Source of the DNA: CAWAVN01 sp963844315
GTDB lineage: Bacteria > Planctomycetota > Planctomycetia > Planctomycetales > Planctomycetaceae
DNA length: 64,000 nt
Assembly (NCBI GenBank): GCA_963844315.1
Contig: CAWJOC010000005.1
Coordinates: 62,001-126,000 of the forward strand
Direction of reading: 5' to 3'
The translations under genes were made by a program, and so were the position numbers. Shown one piece after another: positions 1 to 9,216 of this stretch. The first letter of the stretch is position 1. The number at the start of each line of letters is the position of its first letter. Below the pieces are notes generated by a model that was not told the origin of the DNA, ran no database searches, and saw only the letters and a list, made by a program, of their open reading frames with translations.

Positions 1-660
1 ATTATTAAATGAACCATCGGGCGAGCGAGTCTCGCGATAGGAGGGATCCCAATCTCTTTCGATGTGCTCCGGTTCCGGAGTGTCATGGAGGTTCCGTTCC
101 CGCAGATCGGTTCGCATGCCCCCTAGGTTAAGCGTCCCAAGTAAGCCCCGGCTTAACCATAATGTCACGGAGTCGAGGACGTGCCAGCGAAGACACTTGT
201 TGACCACGCGGAAAAACGCGCCATAAGTTCGCGAAAGAATTCCCCTCCGCCAAGGCTTGTAACTTGGTTCAGGCGGATGCGCAGCGAAGGCTCGCATCAG
301 GACGTATCCTTGAAGGATTGCAAGAACACCATCCGTTGCCGCAAAAAACCAAAACACGCGCGAGACGTGCAAAGCCAGGATCATCCACAGCCAGAATATC
401 GCGGCCAGCATTCGAGCGACCACCACCCGGACCGCAAAGGGACGCGTTTGCAACGGCGATCGGGCCGCCGCCGCATAGAATAGTGCCAGGGCGATTAACA
501 AGAAGCCGGTATTCCGTAACCAGATATGCTCCTCGCTGAACGCTGGGGTGTCCACTCCAAGTAACCTGACCAACACGGTCGGATCGACAATGGCAGGAAT
601 CGCGAACGACAGATTGATCAGAATACCCAACCACACCAAGTCGCCTAAACCAAGCTGCAT
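1..660 (-). CDS. Membrane protein leading into a putative haem peroxidase (5' part, runs off left edge)
   Basis: The frame is open from an ATG at 660 to base 1 (220 codons, no stop), so the gene continues outside the window. The first ~120 residues hold about four hydrophobic segments (for example LVWLGILINLSFAIPAIV and TGFLLIALALFYAAAARS), followed by a soluble linker. The last visible residues, RSPDGSFNN, resemble the entry of bacterial animal-type haem peroxidases (PGHS/linoleate dioxygenase-like), where an R-x-x-DG-x-x-N-D/N-L segment is common. That assignment is inferred from a short stretch and from context. The gene lies 58 bp downstream of a di-haem cytochrome gene on the same strand, so co-transcription is likely. 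The ribosome site is weak: GGAG lies about 17 bp before the ATG. The catalytic part is not visible, so activity cannot be judged. Alternatively it is only a small DoxX-like membrane protein with a tail. Confidence 0.55.
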   Translation of the reverse strand, partial: MQLGLGDLVWLGILINLSFAIPAIVDPTVLVRLLGVDTPAFSEEHIWLRNTGFLLIALALFYAAAARSPLQTRPFAVRVVVARMLAAIFWLWMILALHVSRVFWFFAATDGVLAILQGYVLMRAFAAHPPEPSYKPWRRGILSRTYGAFFRVVNKCLRWHVLDSVTLWLSRGLLGTLNLGGMRTDLRERNLHDTPEPEHIERDWDPSYRETRSPDGSFNN

Positions 661-718
661 GATCGCGCATCGTTCGAGTTCTCCGGAGTCGAAAGTGCTG
701 TTGAGCGAAGGAGTCGTC

Positions 719-2212
719 TCAAAGCGTTTTCAAGAATTCGATGAGAGCCTTCTTTTCGGATGGGGACAACTCCGCACCATAAATGTGCCCGGATCGACTG
801 TTCCCCTTAAGCGACGTGTCGAACTTGAAGAAACGCCGGGGTCCGTCTGTCTCGGCCTTCCATTCGAATCCAACCTTGTCCGTATCGAACACATCATTCC
901 CACGATAGAACACGTCTGGTCGCTCTTGGGGCGTGAGGAGATGCCAAAGTGTTGGAACCGAACCATTGTGCAAATAGGGACCGCGGAGCCAAACCCCATC
1001 CAGAGGCATGGAGGCGTAACCCGTCGTGTCGCGGAAATTCTCGAATTGCCATTCGTATCCCCGGCCCAGGGTGTTCATCGATTGCGACATCCGCGCGTCA
1101 AATGATTTTTCACGATCAGGATCGGTTCCCACGTCTGTGGAGTCGATGACCGTCCCCACTTTCTCTGCGGGAAAACCGTCAATGTCCGGGTGGCCATGGC
1201 AGTTTGCGCACTGAGTTCCGTAGAGTTCGCGTCCCTTTTGGGAAAGCGATTCCTCGATCGGGCCGGGATAGCGGGGAGGGGGGAAATCCATAATCCACTC
1301 CGCGATACGCTTTTTGGCTCCCACATTGAGCGTCGGTGGGATAAAACCGGCCCCGATTGCGGCACTGAGGTTTCGTTCTTCGACGCTCGTGTTATTCCCA
1401 TCCCAGTGCAATTGCATGCCGACGCGAGGCCGCTGATTCCACAAAGTCGGAAAATCGGCGGTCCCAATCGGGTCACCGGGTTGGACCGGCAGGTTAAATA
1501 GCAGCCGCTTATAAGGGGAAAAGGTGTCAATCCGCCCCGGCCCAAAACGGGGAATCGCATCCCAATAGGAAAGGATTTCCTTTTGTCTTAAGGCTTCGCG
1601 ACGAAATTCTCGGATCAAGCGGGGGTAAATCTGTCGTTCATACCAGGTCAGGTCAGGCTCGAGCCGAGAGAGAATCTGCTTCGGAGTAAATCGCTCATCA
1701 GCCGCACAGGCGAAAAGGAACCGAAAATACCCCTGAAGGTCGACGGTATTCGATGGCATTCCCAGAACAATGGTCGGGGGATCCGACGGTTTCAAGCGAT
1801 ATTGACCCGTGTGACACACCGCACAGTTGAGGCCAACAAACTCGACGTGCAAGATTTTCCGTTGCGAACAGCCAATGGGCAAGCCTTCGGGAGATACGTT
1901 TGCCGTCAGCAGCCCAAAGCGGGCATAACCGGAGTCGCCGCCGATATATTCCGCCTGCTCTCCCTGAGGAAGATGTTCCGGGAAAAGCGTTGGCAAAGCG
2001 GACCACAACTTCCTTGGAATACCCCGTTCCACGTTGTCCGCCCCAATCGAGCCATACATGAAATGTTGCTCAATCGGTGGATAATGCTTGCCATGAGGAC
2101 GAAAAAACAGCCACAGCCCTAAGACGTAAAGAATCAGCAATCCGACGCCTAGCAAACGGTACCGAAAGCGGCGGGTCGCGACTTCCGTCGGCGGGAGTGG
2201 AGTTGAACTCAT
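719..2212 (-). CDS. RoxA-like membrane-anchored di-haem cytochrome c
   Basis: The 497-residue protein has one N-terminal membrane segment (about residues 17-38, RLLGVGLLILYVLGLWLFF) and two c-type haem sites, CAVCH near residue 130 and CANCH near residue 335. A GPGRIDTF segment lies between them near residue 226. This layout matches the large family of di-haem cytochromes that includes the rubber oxygenase RoxA and the MauG-like peroxidases. RoxA itself is longer (about 680 residues), so substrate cannot be transferred. The protein should sit on the outer face of the cytoplasmic membrane, with covalent haems. It lies between an OYE-like flavoprotein upstream and a putative haem peroxidase downstream on the same strand. 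A role in electron supply to, or oxygenation with, the peroxidase is an inference from that context. The family call is secure; the reaction is not. Confidence 0.85.
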   Translation of the reverse strand: MSSTPLPPTEVATRRFRYRLLGVGLLILYVLGLWLFFRPHGKHYPPIEQHFMYGSIGADNVERGIPRKLWSALPTLFPEHLPQGEQAEYIGGDSGYARFGLLTANVSPEGLPIGCSQRKILHVEFVGLNCAVCHTGQYRLKPSDPPTIVLGMPSNTVDLQGYFRFLFACAADERFTPKQILSRLEPDLTWYERQIYPRLIREFRREALRQKEILSYWDAIPRFGPGRIDTFSPYKRLLFNLPVQPGDPIGTADFPTLWNQRPRVGMQLHWDGNNTSVEERNLSAAIGAGFIPPTLNVGAKKRIAEWIMDFPPPRYPGPIEESLSQKGRELYGTQCANCHGHPDIDGFPAEKVGTVIDSTDVGTDPDREKSFDARMSQSMNTLGRGYEWQFENFRDTTGYASMPLDGVWLRGPYLHNGSVPTLWHLLTPQERPDVFYRGNDVFDTDKVGFEWKAETDGPRRFFKFDTSLKGNSRSGHIYGAELSPSEKKALIEFLKTL

Positions 2213-2399
2213 GGCAACGTCTCAAACAGCGGTAAACGAACAAGTCGCTTGACTGCGAACGCGTGTGAATCCCTTCAGGCAGCAAAGTCCAACAGCCCAG
2301 TCGGTGAACCTCTGGGCCTGATTTGAGGCTATTGCTCATGCGAGAGAGGCCCAGGTCCGGGAGGGTCCGACGAGGAAAACACTTTGTTGACATCCTCCA

Positions 2400-3770
2400 T
2401 CATTCGTGCGTATCGCTCCTCAAATGTCGTTCCGGCGGTGCATAGCGAAAGATGTCGTAGCACCCCAGAGGATTTTCCAAATCATTCAGCAGACAGCGAT
2501 TGCAATAGGTGCATTCCAGGCCGTCATCGGGACCATTTTGAATCTCCAGAATCTTGGGCAGGGTCCGATTGGCGATTAAAGGACGCGCAATCGTCACGGC
2601 ATCGCACCACTTTTGGCGGATGAGAGCGGCAATGGTCGAGGCATGTTGAAATCCGCCGGTCACAATGACCGGCACGGTAGAAAACATCTTGATTCGACGG
2701 GAATAGTGAGCGTTAATTCCCTCGATCAGCTTCCCTCGACGAAAGAGCCAGTAACGCCGAAACAGTTTGCCGAGCAGACGATTTTTGAAGATGAAACTAT
2801 TAATTCGCGTCGTGACCCCCGATGATCGCATGACATCGTACCAACGGTGCGCCTCATCCACCGGGAAGTCTCCGGGAGGGTTTCTGGGATGAGGAAACGT
2901 GCTGCCCGACGAGACATGAATGGCATCGATGCCCTCTCCCTCATCCTCCAAGATGTTGCAGATTTCGATCGTTTCCTCAAGGCTGTTTCCTGCGCATCCA
3001 CGGGAAGAGCCAGCCGTTGAAATCTTCGCCGTTAATCTTCATTTGCAGATGAAAGTTTCGGCCGCATCGCTTTCGGATGGTGCGCGCACGATCTCCAAGA
3101 CGAATCGTGCCCGGTTGCGGACCGAGCCCCCATATTCATCGGTCCGATCGTTAATCCCGCGGCTAAGAAACTGAGTGATGAGATAGCCATTCGCGCCATG
3201 CAGTTCAACACCATCCAGTCCCGCGCGTTGAGCACGCTCCGCGCCGAGGGCGAATTGCCGAACCACGTCCCGGATGTCAGCACGTGACATCGCCTGGCAA
3301 ATGATTCCATGAAAGAAGTCCTTTTGATTCGTCGAGCTAAGGGGTTTGTCATACAGGTTTTCCACTCCCCCAATGTCTTGCTGCCGGCCCGAATGGCTCA
3401 ACTGCAAAATGTACTGGCAATTGTGATCGTGGACCCGCTTGGCGACCTTCTCCCAAAATGGAATCTTGTCGTCATCGTCGATCATCGCGTAGCGAGTCAG
3501 AATACGTCCTGAGACCGCGACCGGCACGAAAGACGAGATGATTGCGGCGACGCCACCTTTGGCAAAGCTCTCTTCCCAATTCAACCTGGCTTCCGTTCCG
3601 GTTCCGTCATAGTTGTCAAAAGTGCCAGAAATACTGGAACGCAGCAGGCGATTCTTTAAAGGGCGCGGAAGTTTTCCAAAAGGCAATTCACGAAAAATCA
3701 GATCTCGATTGGCTGTGTGACTACTGGCCAGTGAAGCGACATCAGTTTTAATGGCGGAGACCGCATTCAT
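2400..3770 (-). CDS. NADH:flavin oxidoreductase, old yellow enzyme family (two frame changes)
   Basis: Two reading frames together give a full-length (about 457 residues) OYE-type TIM-barrel flavoprotein. The N-terminal part (3770 to about 3085) includes QLSHSGRQ, VELHGANGYLITQFLS and DEYGGSVRNRARF, which are the classic FMN-binding and catalytic segments of the family. The C-terminal part (2951 to 2400) includes VPVIVTGGF and ECTYCNRC, the usual Cys cluster near the end. Between them a third frame encodes a sensible bridge (IRKRCGRNFHLQMKINGED), so two small indels, near 3080 and near 2995, break the gene. Both positions contain GCGC. With those corrected there is no internal stop, so it may be intact in the cell. 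OYE enzymes reduce activated C=C bonds of enones such as oxylipins. It is the first gene of the minus-strand trio ending at the left edge. Confidence 0.85.
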
Positions 3771-4633
3771 AGAGTGCCGCTTAGATGTTAGAACATCGAC
3801 TATGGAAACCTAAGAAAGAACCAAGACCACTTCGCTTAAAGTCTGACCCTTGGGCAGTACTAAGAGTTGAATTGCATATTTCATATTGACTCATTCAGAA
3901 ATGCAACGATTATTCCTTGATATAGTCTCATTTTTCTGCATGGTCTGATTCTGCTTGCATTTCAAAAAGCGGGGGCCCACATCTCTGGCAGGGTACTCAA
4001 ATTCACACTAAATATTTGATATTCCAAGGGTTATGACAATTCCCAATCCGTGCTTGTTTCAGATTCATCACGCCGCGAACTGCTCCGAAATCAAATGGGT
4101 TTGGGAACGACAATTCTAGCAGTGTTGTTCTGGTTTATAGGTAATCGTTACTTATCATTCTAAATACAAATACTAGCAAGCTGAGAACGGGACGCTCTCT
4201 GCCGCAGCCATTGGGTGCAGTTTCATCGGCGCTTTCAGCGGGTTTAGACCGGCTCCATGGAAATGTTGAAACATCGTTGCGCCGGTCCACTTTTATCGGG
4301 ACCAGAGATCATTACACAGTAACAACAACTCGGCCTCGACAAGACTTGCCCACCGCAAGAAAAGCAGAGGATTCCCCCCATGAGCGAATCCATTTTTTGA
4401 TGGGCGACCCTGGCATAAAGAATCGTGAAAAGCACTACAAGCGTGTATTTTCTAGCACGTTGGCGTTCTGGCAATCCTAGGATGGCCCTCGGCGTGCGAC
4501 ACGTCGCCGACTCGCGCCGTGAAGGTGTTTTAGACAACCTTTTGAAATCGCTACATTTTTTTTGCCCGGTCTTTGTGCCGGTTCTCGACTCTATATATGT
4601 GTGGATGGGGACATCCAACTTGTCGGCGGGACA
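3771..4633. other. Intergenic stretch without a recognisable gene
   Basis: About 860 bp with no reading frame that looks like a real protein. Short open frames here have random composition and no family motif. The stretch is visibly richer in A and T between 3780 and 4180 than its surroundings. It must contain the promoter for the minus-strand OYE-cytochrome-peroxidase group. I could not pick out a convincing promoter, RNA gene or terminator. Confidence 0.5.
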
Positions 4634-4765
4634 CTAGTATCAAACCCATCGTCGCTTGGCGTGTGCCACTGGCTCCGCCAGTGCGAATGTCAGTTCAACA
4701 TTCTTCAAAGCACTGGCAAAGCCAGTGGCACACAACCTGTCCATCCAGGATGGGTGAGGTACTAG
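4634..4765. repeat. Palindromic MITE-like repeat, family A, longest copy
   Basis: The outer ends are imperfect inverted repeats: CTAGTATCAAACCCATC at 4634-4650 and its near reverse complement ending in ACTAG at 4765. The inner part carries two facing arms, GTGTGCCACTGGC at 4661-4673 and GCCAGTGGCACAC at 4721-4733. Each arm has its own small hairpin (CACTGGC/GCCAGTG). The same unit recurs at 8489-8575 (inverted) and 40515-40600, always between genes. No transposase is present, so mobility in trans is an inference. Confidence 0.85.
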
Positions 4766-4986
4766 CTTCTAACGGCTCGGCAGGTGGGGTGTGCCGTGTC
4801 CAAAGGGGGCGAGTGAATTACCAAATCGAATACCCAATTCCTAACCGCAGAGCACTCTCTCTCAATCCTGTAGGAGGCTCTATTTTCAATAGACATTTCG
4901 TTTGGCAGGTCGTCTCACACTTTTCGCGGCGGGTCGTAACCGATCGGATTTGGACGTAAAACATTCTTTTCAAGAGGGAGGCTGAT

Positions 4987-6627
4987 ATGCAACGGTTTGT
5001 ATTGCTACTTTCAACGATTCTAGTCAGCAGTTTATCCGCCTCGGCTTTTAGTGCCGAGACTCAGGAGGCTGTCGCACCGCAACCAACGCAGGTTCAAATT
5101 AATATCGCGGCCATGAGCGCAGCCCCTCCGAACGCAATGGCCTATGGAGATGCAAAGCAGCAAGCGATTGGCGACCATCATCGGCCCACCATTGAATTGC
5201 TGCTCCCCAAGGGCGCAACTCCCGTCATGGCTCAAGCGGCGCTCTCCGATCCCACGTCCGTGGCTGCGAATCAGCCTGGCGTGATGGCGCTGACTCAACT
5301 CACGAACCGGGCCTTGACCGACCGAGAGACAAATGACATCACCAGCACAGTCTGCGAGCCGACTGTCGCGGTGCGGGGCAACCAAATCCTGGTTACGGGC
5401 AACTGGTTCGCTTCCTTCTCCACAAATGGAGGCAGCACCTTCCAGTACGTTAACCCCGCGGCCACATTCCCCCAACCGGCCCCCGGGCAGCCGTTCTGCT
5501 GTGATCAGGTTGCAATCTATGCCCCGAGCCACGATCTCATGATTTGGTTTCTGCAATACGTCAATAGTAACACGGGGAATACGGCGCGGGTTGCCGTGGC
5601 GAAAGGGAACGACATCCAGAACCAGAACTGGCGGTTTTATGACTTCACTCCTCAAGGCGTGGGCGGCTGGACCAACGAGTGGTTCGACTACCCGGAACTT
5701 GCCCTGGGCGACAAATTCCTGTATGTCACCAGCAACGTCTTCTCAACCCAGAACAACAGGTGGACGCGGTCCGTCATTCTGCGCCTGCCGTTGGCTGAAC
5801 TTTCCCAGTATCAAGGGTTTAACTACCGCCACTATTCAACAACCCAGATTGGCAGCATTCGTCCGACTCAAGGGACTGGAAACGTCAAGTATTTCGGAGC
5901 GCACCGCAGCTTAAATAACATTCGCATTTTGACCTGGCCGGAAAACAGCGACAACGTGGGCCTTGACGATGTGCAAGTCCAGAGTTGGAGTGACGCAACC
6001 CGAGTGGCCCCCGGACCGGACGGCAATGATTTCCTTGGCCGAGCAGATGGCCGCATTACGGCGGCGGCGGTCAGCGGGGACAATATTTGGCTCGGCTGGA
6101 CCGCGGCCCAGGATGGCACTTTCCAGTTCCCCCACGTCCGCGTGGCGGTGATCAACCGCAACAACAAAACCCTCGTCGCGCAGCCCCACATCTGGAATGC
6201 GCAGTTTGCATTTGCCTACCCGGCGTTCGCTCCCAATTCCGCGGGGCAACTCGGCCTGTCCCTGCACTATGGAGGAGGCTCTTCACTCCATCCCAGCCAT
6301 GCCTATGGCGTCCGAGAAGGGAATGCCTGGGACTTGGCAACTTCCCACCAAGGAACCCATGGTCCCAGCGATGGAAAATGGGGGGATTATCTGTCGATCC
6401 GGCCTCACGGGCAGCAATCCACGGATTTTGTGGCCACGGGATTTACCCTCAATGGGGGAGAGGAACGAAACAACATTCAAGTTCGTTACATCCGGTTTCG
6501 CCGCGGCCAGAGCGCCAGCCCTCAAAACATTCAAGACATTTATCAGCGGCTGAAGCAACTGCAAGCGGAGTTGGACGAAGTTCTCAAGTCCCTGGAAGCT
6601 CTCTCTCAGCCCCAAAATGGAAACTAA
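4987..6627 (+). CDS. Secreted protein with sialidase/BNR-like propeller features
   Basis: The 546-residue protein begins with a clear signal peptide (LLLSTILVSSLSASAFSA, cleavage near residue 23). A good ribosome site, GAGGGAGG, lies 6 bp before the ATG. A FSTNGGSTF segment near residue 150 is an Asp-box/BNR-like motif. The Trp- and Gly-rich middle is compatible with a beta-propeller, but only one such motif is obvious. The last ~40 residues (IQDIYQRLKQLQAELDEVLK) form a short coiled coil. I do not recognise a catalytic site. A hairpin terminator follows at 6637, so this gene is transcribed separately from the next. It is probably periplasmic or surface-exposed; function unknown. Confidence 0.7.
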   Translation: MQRFVLLLSTILVSSLSASAFSAETQEAVAPQPTQVQINIAAMSAAPPNAMAYGDAKQQAIGDHHRPTIELLLPKGATPVMAQAALSDPTSVAANQPGVMALTQLTNRALTDRETNDITSTVCEPTVAVRGNQILVTGNWFASFSTNGGSTFQYVNPAATFPQPAPGQPFCCDQVAIYAPSHDLMIWFLQYVNSNTGNTARVAVAKGNDIQNQNWRFYDFTPQGVGGWTNEWFDYPELALGDKFLYVTSNVFSTQNNRWTRSVILRLPLAELSQYQGFNYRHYSTTQIGSIRPTQGTGNVKYFGAHRSLNNIRILTWPENSDNVGLDDVQVQSWSDATRVAPGPDGNDFLGRADGRITAAAVSGDNIWLGWTAAQDGTFQFPHVRVAVINRNNKTLVAQPHIWNAQFAFAYPAFAPNSAGQLGLSLHYGGGSSLHPSHAYGVREGNAWDLATSHQGTHGPSDGKWGDYLSIRPHGQQSTDFVATGFTLNGGEERNNIQVRYIRFRRGQSASPQNIQDIYQRLKQLQAELDEVLKSLEALSQPQNGN

Positions 6628-6636
6628 TGGTTCCGG

Positions 6637-6674
6637 CCCCGGTTGCAATCCCGCCTTGCACCGGGGTGGTTTTT
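6637..6674 (+). terminator. Rho-independent terminator
   Basis: Stem CCCCGG-t-TGCAA pairs with TTGCA-CCGGGG around a 7-base loop. It is followed by TGGTTTTT and lies 10 bp after the stop at 6627. Confidence 0.75.
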
Positions 6675-6751
6675 ACCTTGTCCCCTATTTTCGGAGGCCT
6701 ATAATTCTGGAATGGACGCAGAATCCGCTCCCTTTTTGCAAGGTCAAAACC

Positions 6752-7396
6752 ATGGACAAGCAAACAACCTTTCTCGCTCATTGTCTATGTCTACTCGGCG
6801 CACTGGTGATTTTCTCCCCCGGCTTCCTCAATGCGGACTGTTGCGGCTTCAGTGAAATGAAAGACGCCAAGGACGATCAACAAAAAGTCGCTTTTCAGGC
6901 TCTCCAGCAGGATTTCGCGCGACTTAAGGCGATTTACAAACAACAGCCGGACAACCAGAAGGCTCTTGAGAAAGCGTCCTTGTCACTCAAAAGGCGCGCA
7001 ACCACGCTGCGAGCTGCCGTCGAACCTCAGCCAAGTCCCACGGAGAAATCTGAGACGTCGGCCGAGCCCGGCGGTCCTGTAAAACCGTCCCAAAAACCTT
7101 CCTCGCCTGAAGAGATCCAAAAACGCATTGAAGCCACCGAAGGTCAATTCCTTCGCACTCCGCTTGAGGGAAATCAGCCCGTCCCTCTGGCGGGAGTTTC
7201 CAAGCACAAGCTGACCCTGGGATGCGAACTCATCGAGGAACGGATCAATCTCCTAGTCAAGGAACTTCAGAACGCGCCCAATGAAAACGCGATCCGTCAA
7301 CACCTCGCTTCAATTGAAAAACTGATTCACCACATAGGCACTTCGCCTTCGTCCGATGAATCGCCCCCGAAGAACAACTCCGCCTCGAAATCGTAA
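6752..7396 (+). CDS. Small secreted coiled-coil protein, unknown function
   Basis: I place the start at the ATG at 6752 because it opens directly into a signal peptide (LAHCLCLLGALVIFSPGFLNA) and because the frame upstream of it crosses the terminator. The mature protein (about 190 residues) starts DCCGFSEM. It then has a charged helical region with QQ and LK repeats, a Pro/Ser/Glu-rich linker (roughly residues 85-125) and a second helical part (ELIEERINLLVKELQNAP). The two adjacent Cys near the cleavage site are not in a standard lipobox. No enzyme motif is visible. It follows the secreted 4987 gene after a terminator. Confidence 0.65.
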   Translation: MDKQTTFLAHCLCLLGALVIFSPGFLNADCCGFSEMKDAKDDQQKVAFQALQQDFARLKAIYKQQPDNQKALEKASLSLKRRATTLRAAVEPQPSPTEKSETSAEPGGPVKPSQKPSSPEEIQKRIEATEGQFLRTPLEGNQPVPLAGVSKHKLTLGCELIEERINLLVKELQNAPNENAIRQHLASIEKLIHHIGTSPSSDESPPKNNSASKS

Positions 7397-7491
7397 CGCG
7401 GATTTCGCGCAAGGTTTTGGATAAGGGTTCCGGGCCAGGCCGGAATGCAGTGAGTCGTTGTTGAGTTTTCAGATAACCTGCGAGACGACCC

Positions 7492-8475
7492 ATGTCCCCA
7501 GACCGACATTGCTGCCGGTACATACTTCGACAATCTTCAAATCAGCGTGCAGGATTCACACTGATCGAGTTACTCGTCGCGATCGCTGTCATTGCCATGT
7601 TGATTGCACTGCTGCTCCCAGCAGTTCAGCAGGCTCGGGAAGCCGCACGACGTGCCCAATGCAAGAACAACATGAAGCAGATTGGTCTCGCTCTGCACGG
7701 CTTTCATGACACGTTCGGTGCATTTCCCGCCTCAGGTTGGACGACAACCGGCCCCGGCAACCCTGCGGGCAAATTTGTCGGATGGAGACCTTTGATCCTC
7801 CCTTTCATCGAGCAGGAGAACCTGAAGAAGCTGTATGACTTCAATGTCAACTGGTGGGAGGGAACTAATCCGACCGCCGCCGGCGTGACGCTCTTCATAT
7901 TCCTCTGCCCGAGTGCTCCGTCCCGAACCGGCATCATGTCGGCGGTCGCCAAACCCCCGCGCCCTGCCATGGCATTTCCAGTCCCGATCGCAGGTACTGA
8001 CTACGAAGCGGTGATGGGCCTTCAGCCCGCAGCGGTTGATCCCGTGCTCTACAACGCCACAAATCGTTTTGCGATCATGCACCGCAACTCGGCAGTCCGA
8101 TTTGCAGAGATCCTCGACGGCTCCACAAATTGCATTGCGGTCGTCGAATGTGCCGCTCGTCCGGTCGTATACCGTGACGGGGCCGTCGCTTCCGCATTCT
8201 CCAATGACCAGGGGATTTCGTGGGCCGACAGCGAAGGTCCCTTCAGTGTCGATTTCGCCAGCTCCGACGGTTCTCAAGAAGGATGCACTCCCATGAGAGG
8301 TTGCGACGAGACGATGAACCGCCGCAACGACAACGAGCCTTATAGCTTCCACACCGGTGGCGGAAACTTCCTGTTCGCGGACGGACGCGTTCAATTTGTC
8401 AGCGAATCGGTGGACTACCGAATCTTCGCCGCATTATGTACCCGCGCCGCAGGAGAAGTGCCAGGAGAGTATTGA
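7492..8475 (+). CDS. DUF1559 pseudopilin-like protein (prepilin N-terminus, H-x9-DG motif)
   Basis: The protein has 327 residues. A type IV prepilin/pseudopilin N-terminal helix (GFTLIELLVAIAVIAMLIAL) follows a short basic leader, with prepilin-peptidase cleavage expected after the G at about residue 20. Next comes LLPAVQQAREAARRAQCKNNMKQIGLALH, the hallmark start of the DUF1559 family. Near the C-terminus HTGGGNFLFADG fits the H-x9-DG motif typical of this family. DUF1559 proteins occur in very large numbers in Planctomycetota and are scarcely known elsewhere, so this gene is a strong taxonomic marker. Their role is unproven; export through a type II secretion or pilus-like system is assumed from the N-terminus. 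A family A palindromic repeat lies just downstream. Confidence 0.9.
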   Translation: MSPDRHCCRYILRQSSNQRAGFTLIELLVAIAVIAMLIALLLPAVQQAREAARRAQCKNNMKQIGLALHGFHDTFGAFPASGWTTTGPGNPAGKFVGWRPLILPFIEQENLKKLYDFNVNWWEGTNPTAAGVTLFIFLCPSAPSRTGIMSAVAKPPRPAMAFPVPIAGTDYEAVMGLQPAAVDPVLYNATNRFAIMHRNSAVRFAEILDGSTNCIAVVECAARPVVYRDGAVASAFSNDQGISWADSEGPFSVDFASSDGSQEGCTPMRGCDETMNRRNDNEPYSFHTGGGNFLFADGRVQFVSESVDYRIFAALCTRAAGEVPGEY

Positions 8476-8488
8476 TACACAATCGTTC

Positions 8489-8575
8489 GCCAGTGCTTTT
8501 GAGGGATATTGAACTGACTTTCGCACTGGCAGAGCCAGTGGCACACGCCAATCAAAGATGGGTCTGATAATAGTG
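8489..8575. repeat. Palindromic repeat family A, shortened inverted copy
   Basis: This is the reverse complement of the unit at 4634-4765. It keeps GCACTGGCAGAGCCAGTGG and the TGGCGTGTGCC flank plus the outer end (ACTATTAT in reverse). The other outer end is missing after GCCAGTGC at 8489. It lies 14 bp after the DUF1559 stop codon and could act as its terminator. Confidence 0.85.
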
Positions 8576-8748
8576 GGCGAAGCCTGCGGAAACCAGGTTT
8601 CGAATAGGATGCCGGTCGATTCCGATTGGAATGACCAGGCCCGCATCGAGTTGCATAAATCCGGGATGAGAATCAATGGATTTCGCAGGAAAGTCAGGGC
8701 GTTAGGGTTCGACCACAAAGAAATCCGTCCCACATGTGGAGAGGGTCT

Positions 8749-9114
8749 ATGTTCCAGTTGATTCGATCGCTATCCCGTCAACAACTGTTTGCTCAACAGA
8801 CGCCGATTCTAGCCGTCTCGATCGTGATTGCGGAATTGTTTTACAAGTTTCACAGCTTCACGCTCGAATGCGTGGCTTTTTTGGTAACCTGGTTCGCATT
8901 GGATGCCATAACTCAAGGGGCCCTATTCCTATGGAAGGGCACTCGAGCGGGCCTGACGCAGCCACCCCGGCGACGGATGGGGGCAGTCTGCTGGGCGATT
9001 CGAACAGGCCCCATTAGCCTCGCGGAGTTGTCTCTGGCCCGGACACGTTGCCGGCGACAATTTCTGCAAGATTCCCGAAGGATCGTGATGCTTTCGACTT
9101 TTGTTGCTGGCTAA
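8749..9114 (+). CDS. Small membrane protein, unknown
   Basis: The ATG at 8749 is chosen over one 15 bp upstream because GGAGAGG sits 6 bp before it. The 121-residue product opens with a basic amphipathic stretch (FQLIRSLSRQQLFAQQ). It then has two hydrophobic segments: PILAVSIVIAELFYKF and CVAFLVTWFALDAI, continuing to GALFLW. The remaining ~60 residues are rich in Arg and show no motif, and they may be a poorly conserved tail. I do not recognise a family with confidence. It is followed 100 bp later by the large BNR-propeller gene on the same strand. Confidence 0.55.
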   Translation: MFQLIRSLSRQQLFAQQTPILAVSIVIAELFYKFHSFTLECVAFLVTWFALDAITQGALFLWKGTRAGLTQPPRRRMGAVCWAIRTGPISLAELSLARTRCRRQFLQDSRRIVMLSTFVAG

Positions 9115-9216
9115 CCGTGGTTCAAGTGTCTGGACCTTGGAACACGCACCCTTCATTTGCGGCTGTCACACGCGAGAATCGTGTGACGAGGCCTTTCTCC
9201 TCAAAGGATTTCCAAC

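Noticed and set aside
269..670. 133-codon minus-strand frame at the left edge
   Set aside because: Random-looking Cys/Arg/Gly-rich product; the overlapping frame from 660 gives clear membrane helices and reaches the edge open.
4211..4618. Short open frames in the gap before 4987
   Set aside because: No ribosome sites, no domain-like segments, composition as expected from non-coding DNA.
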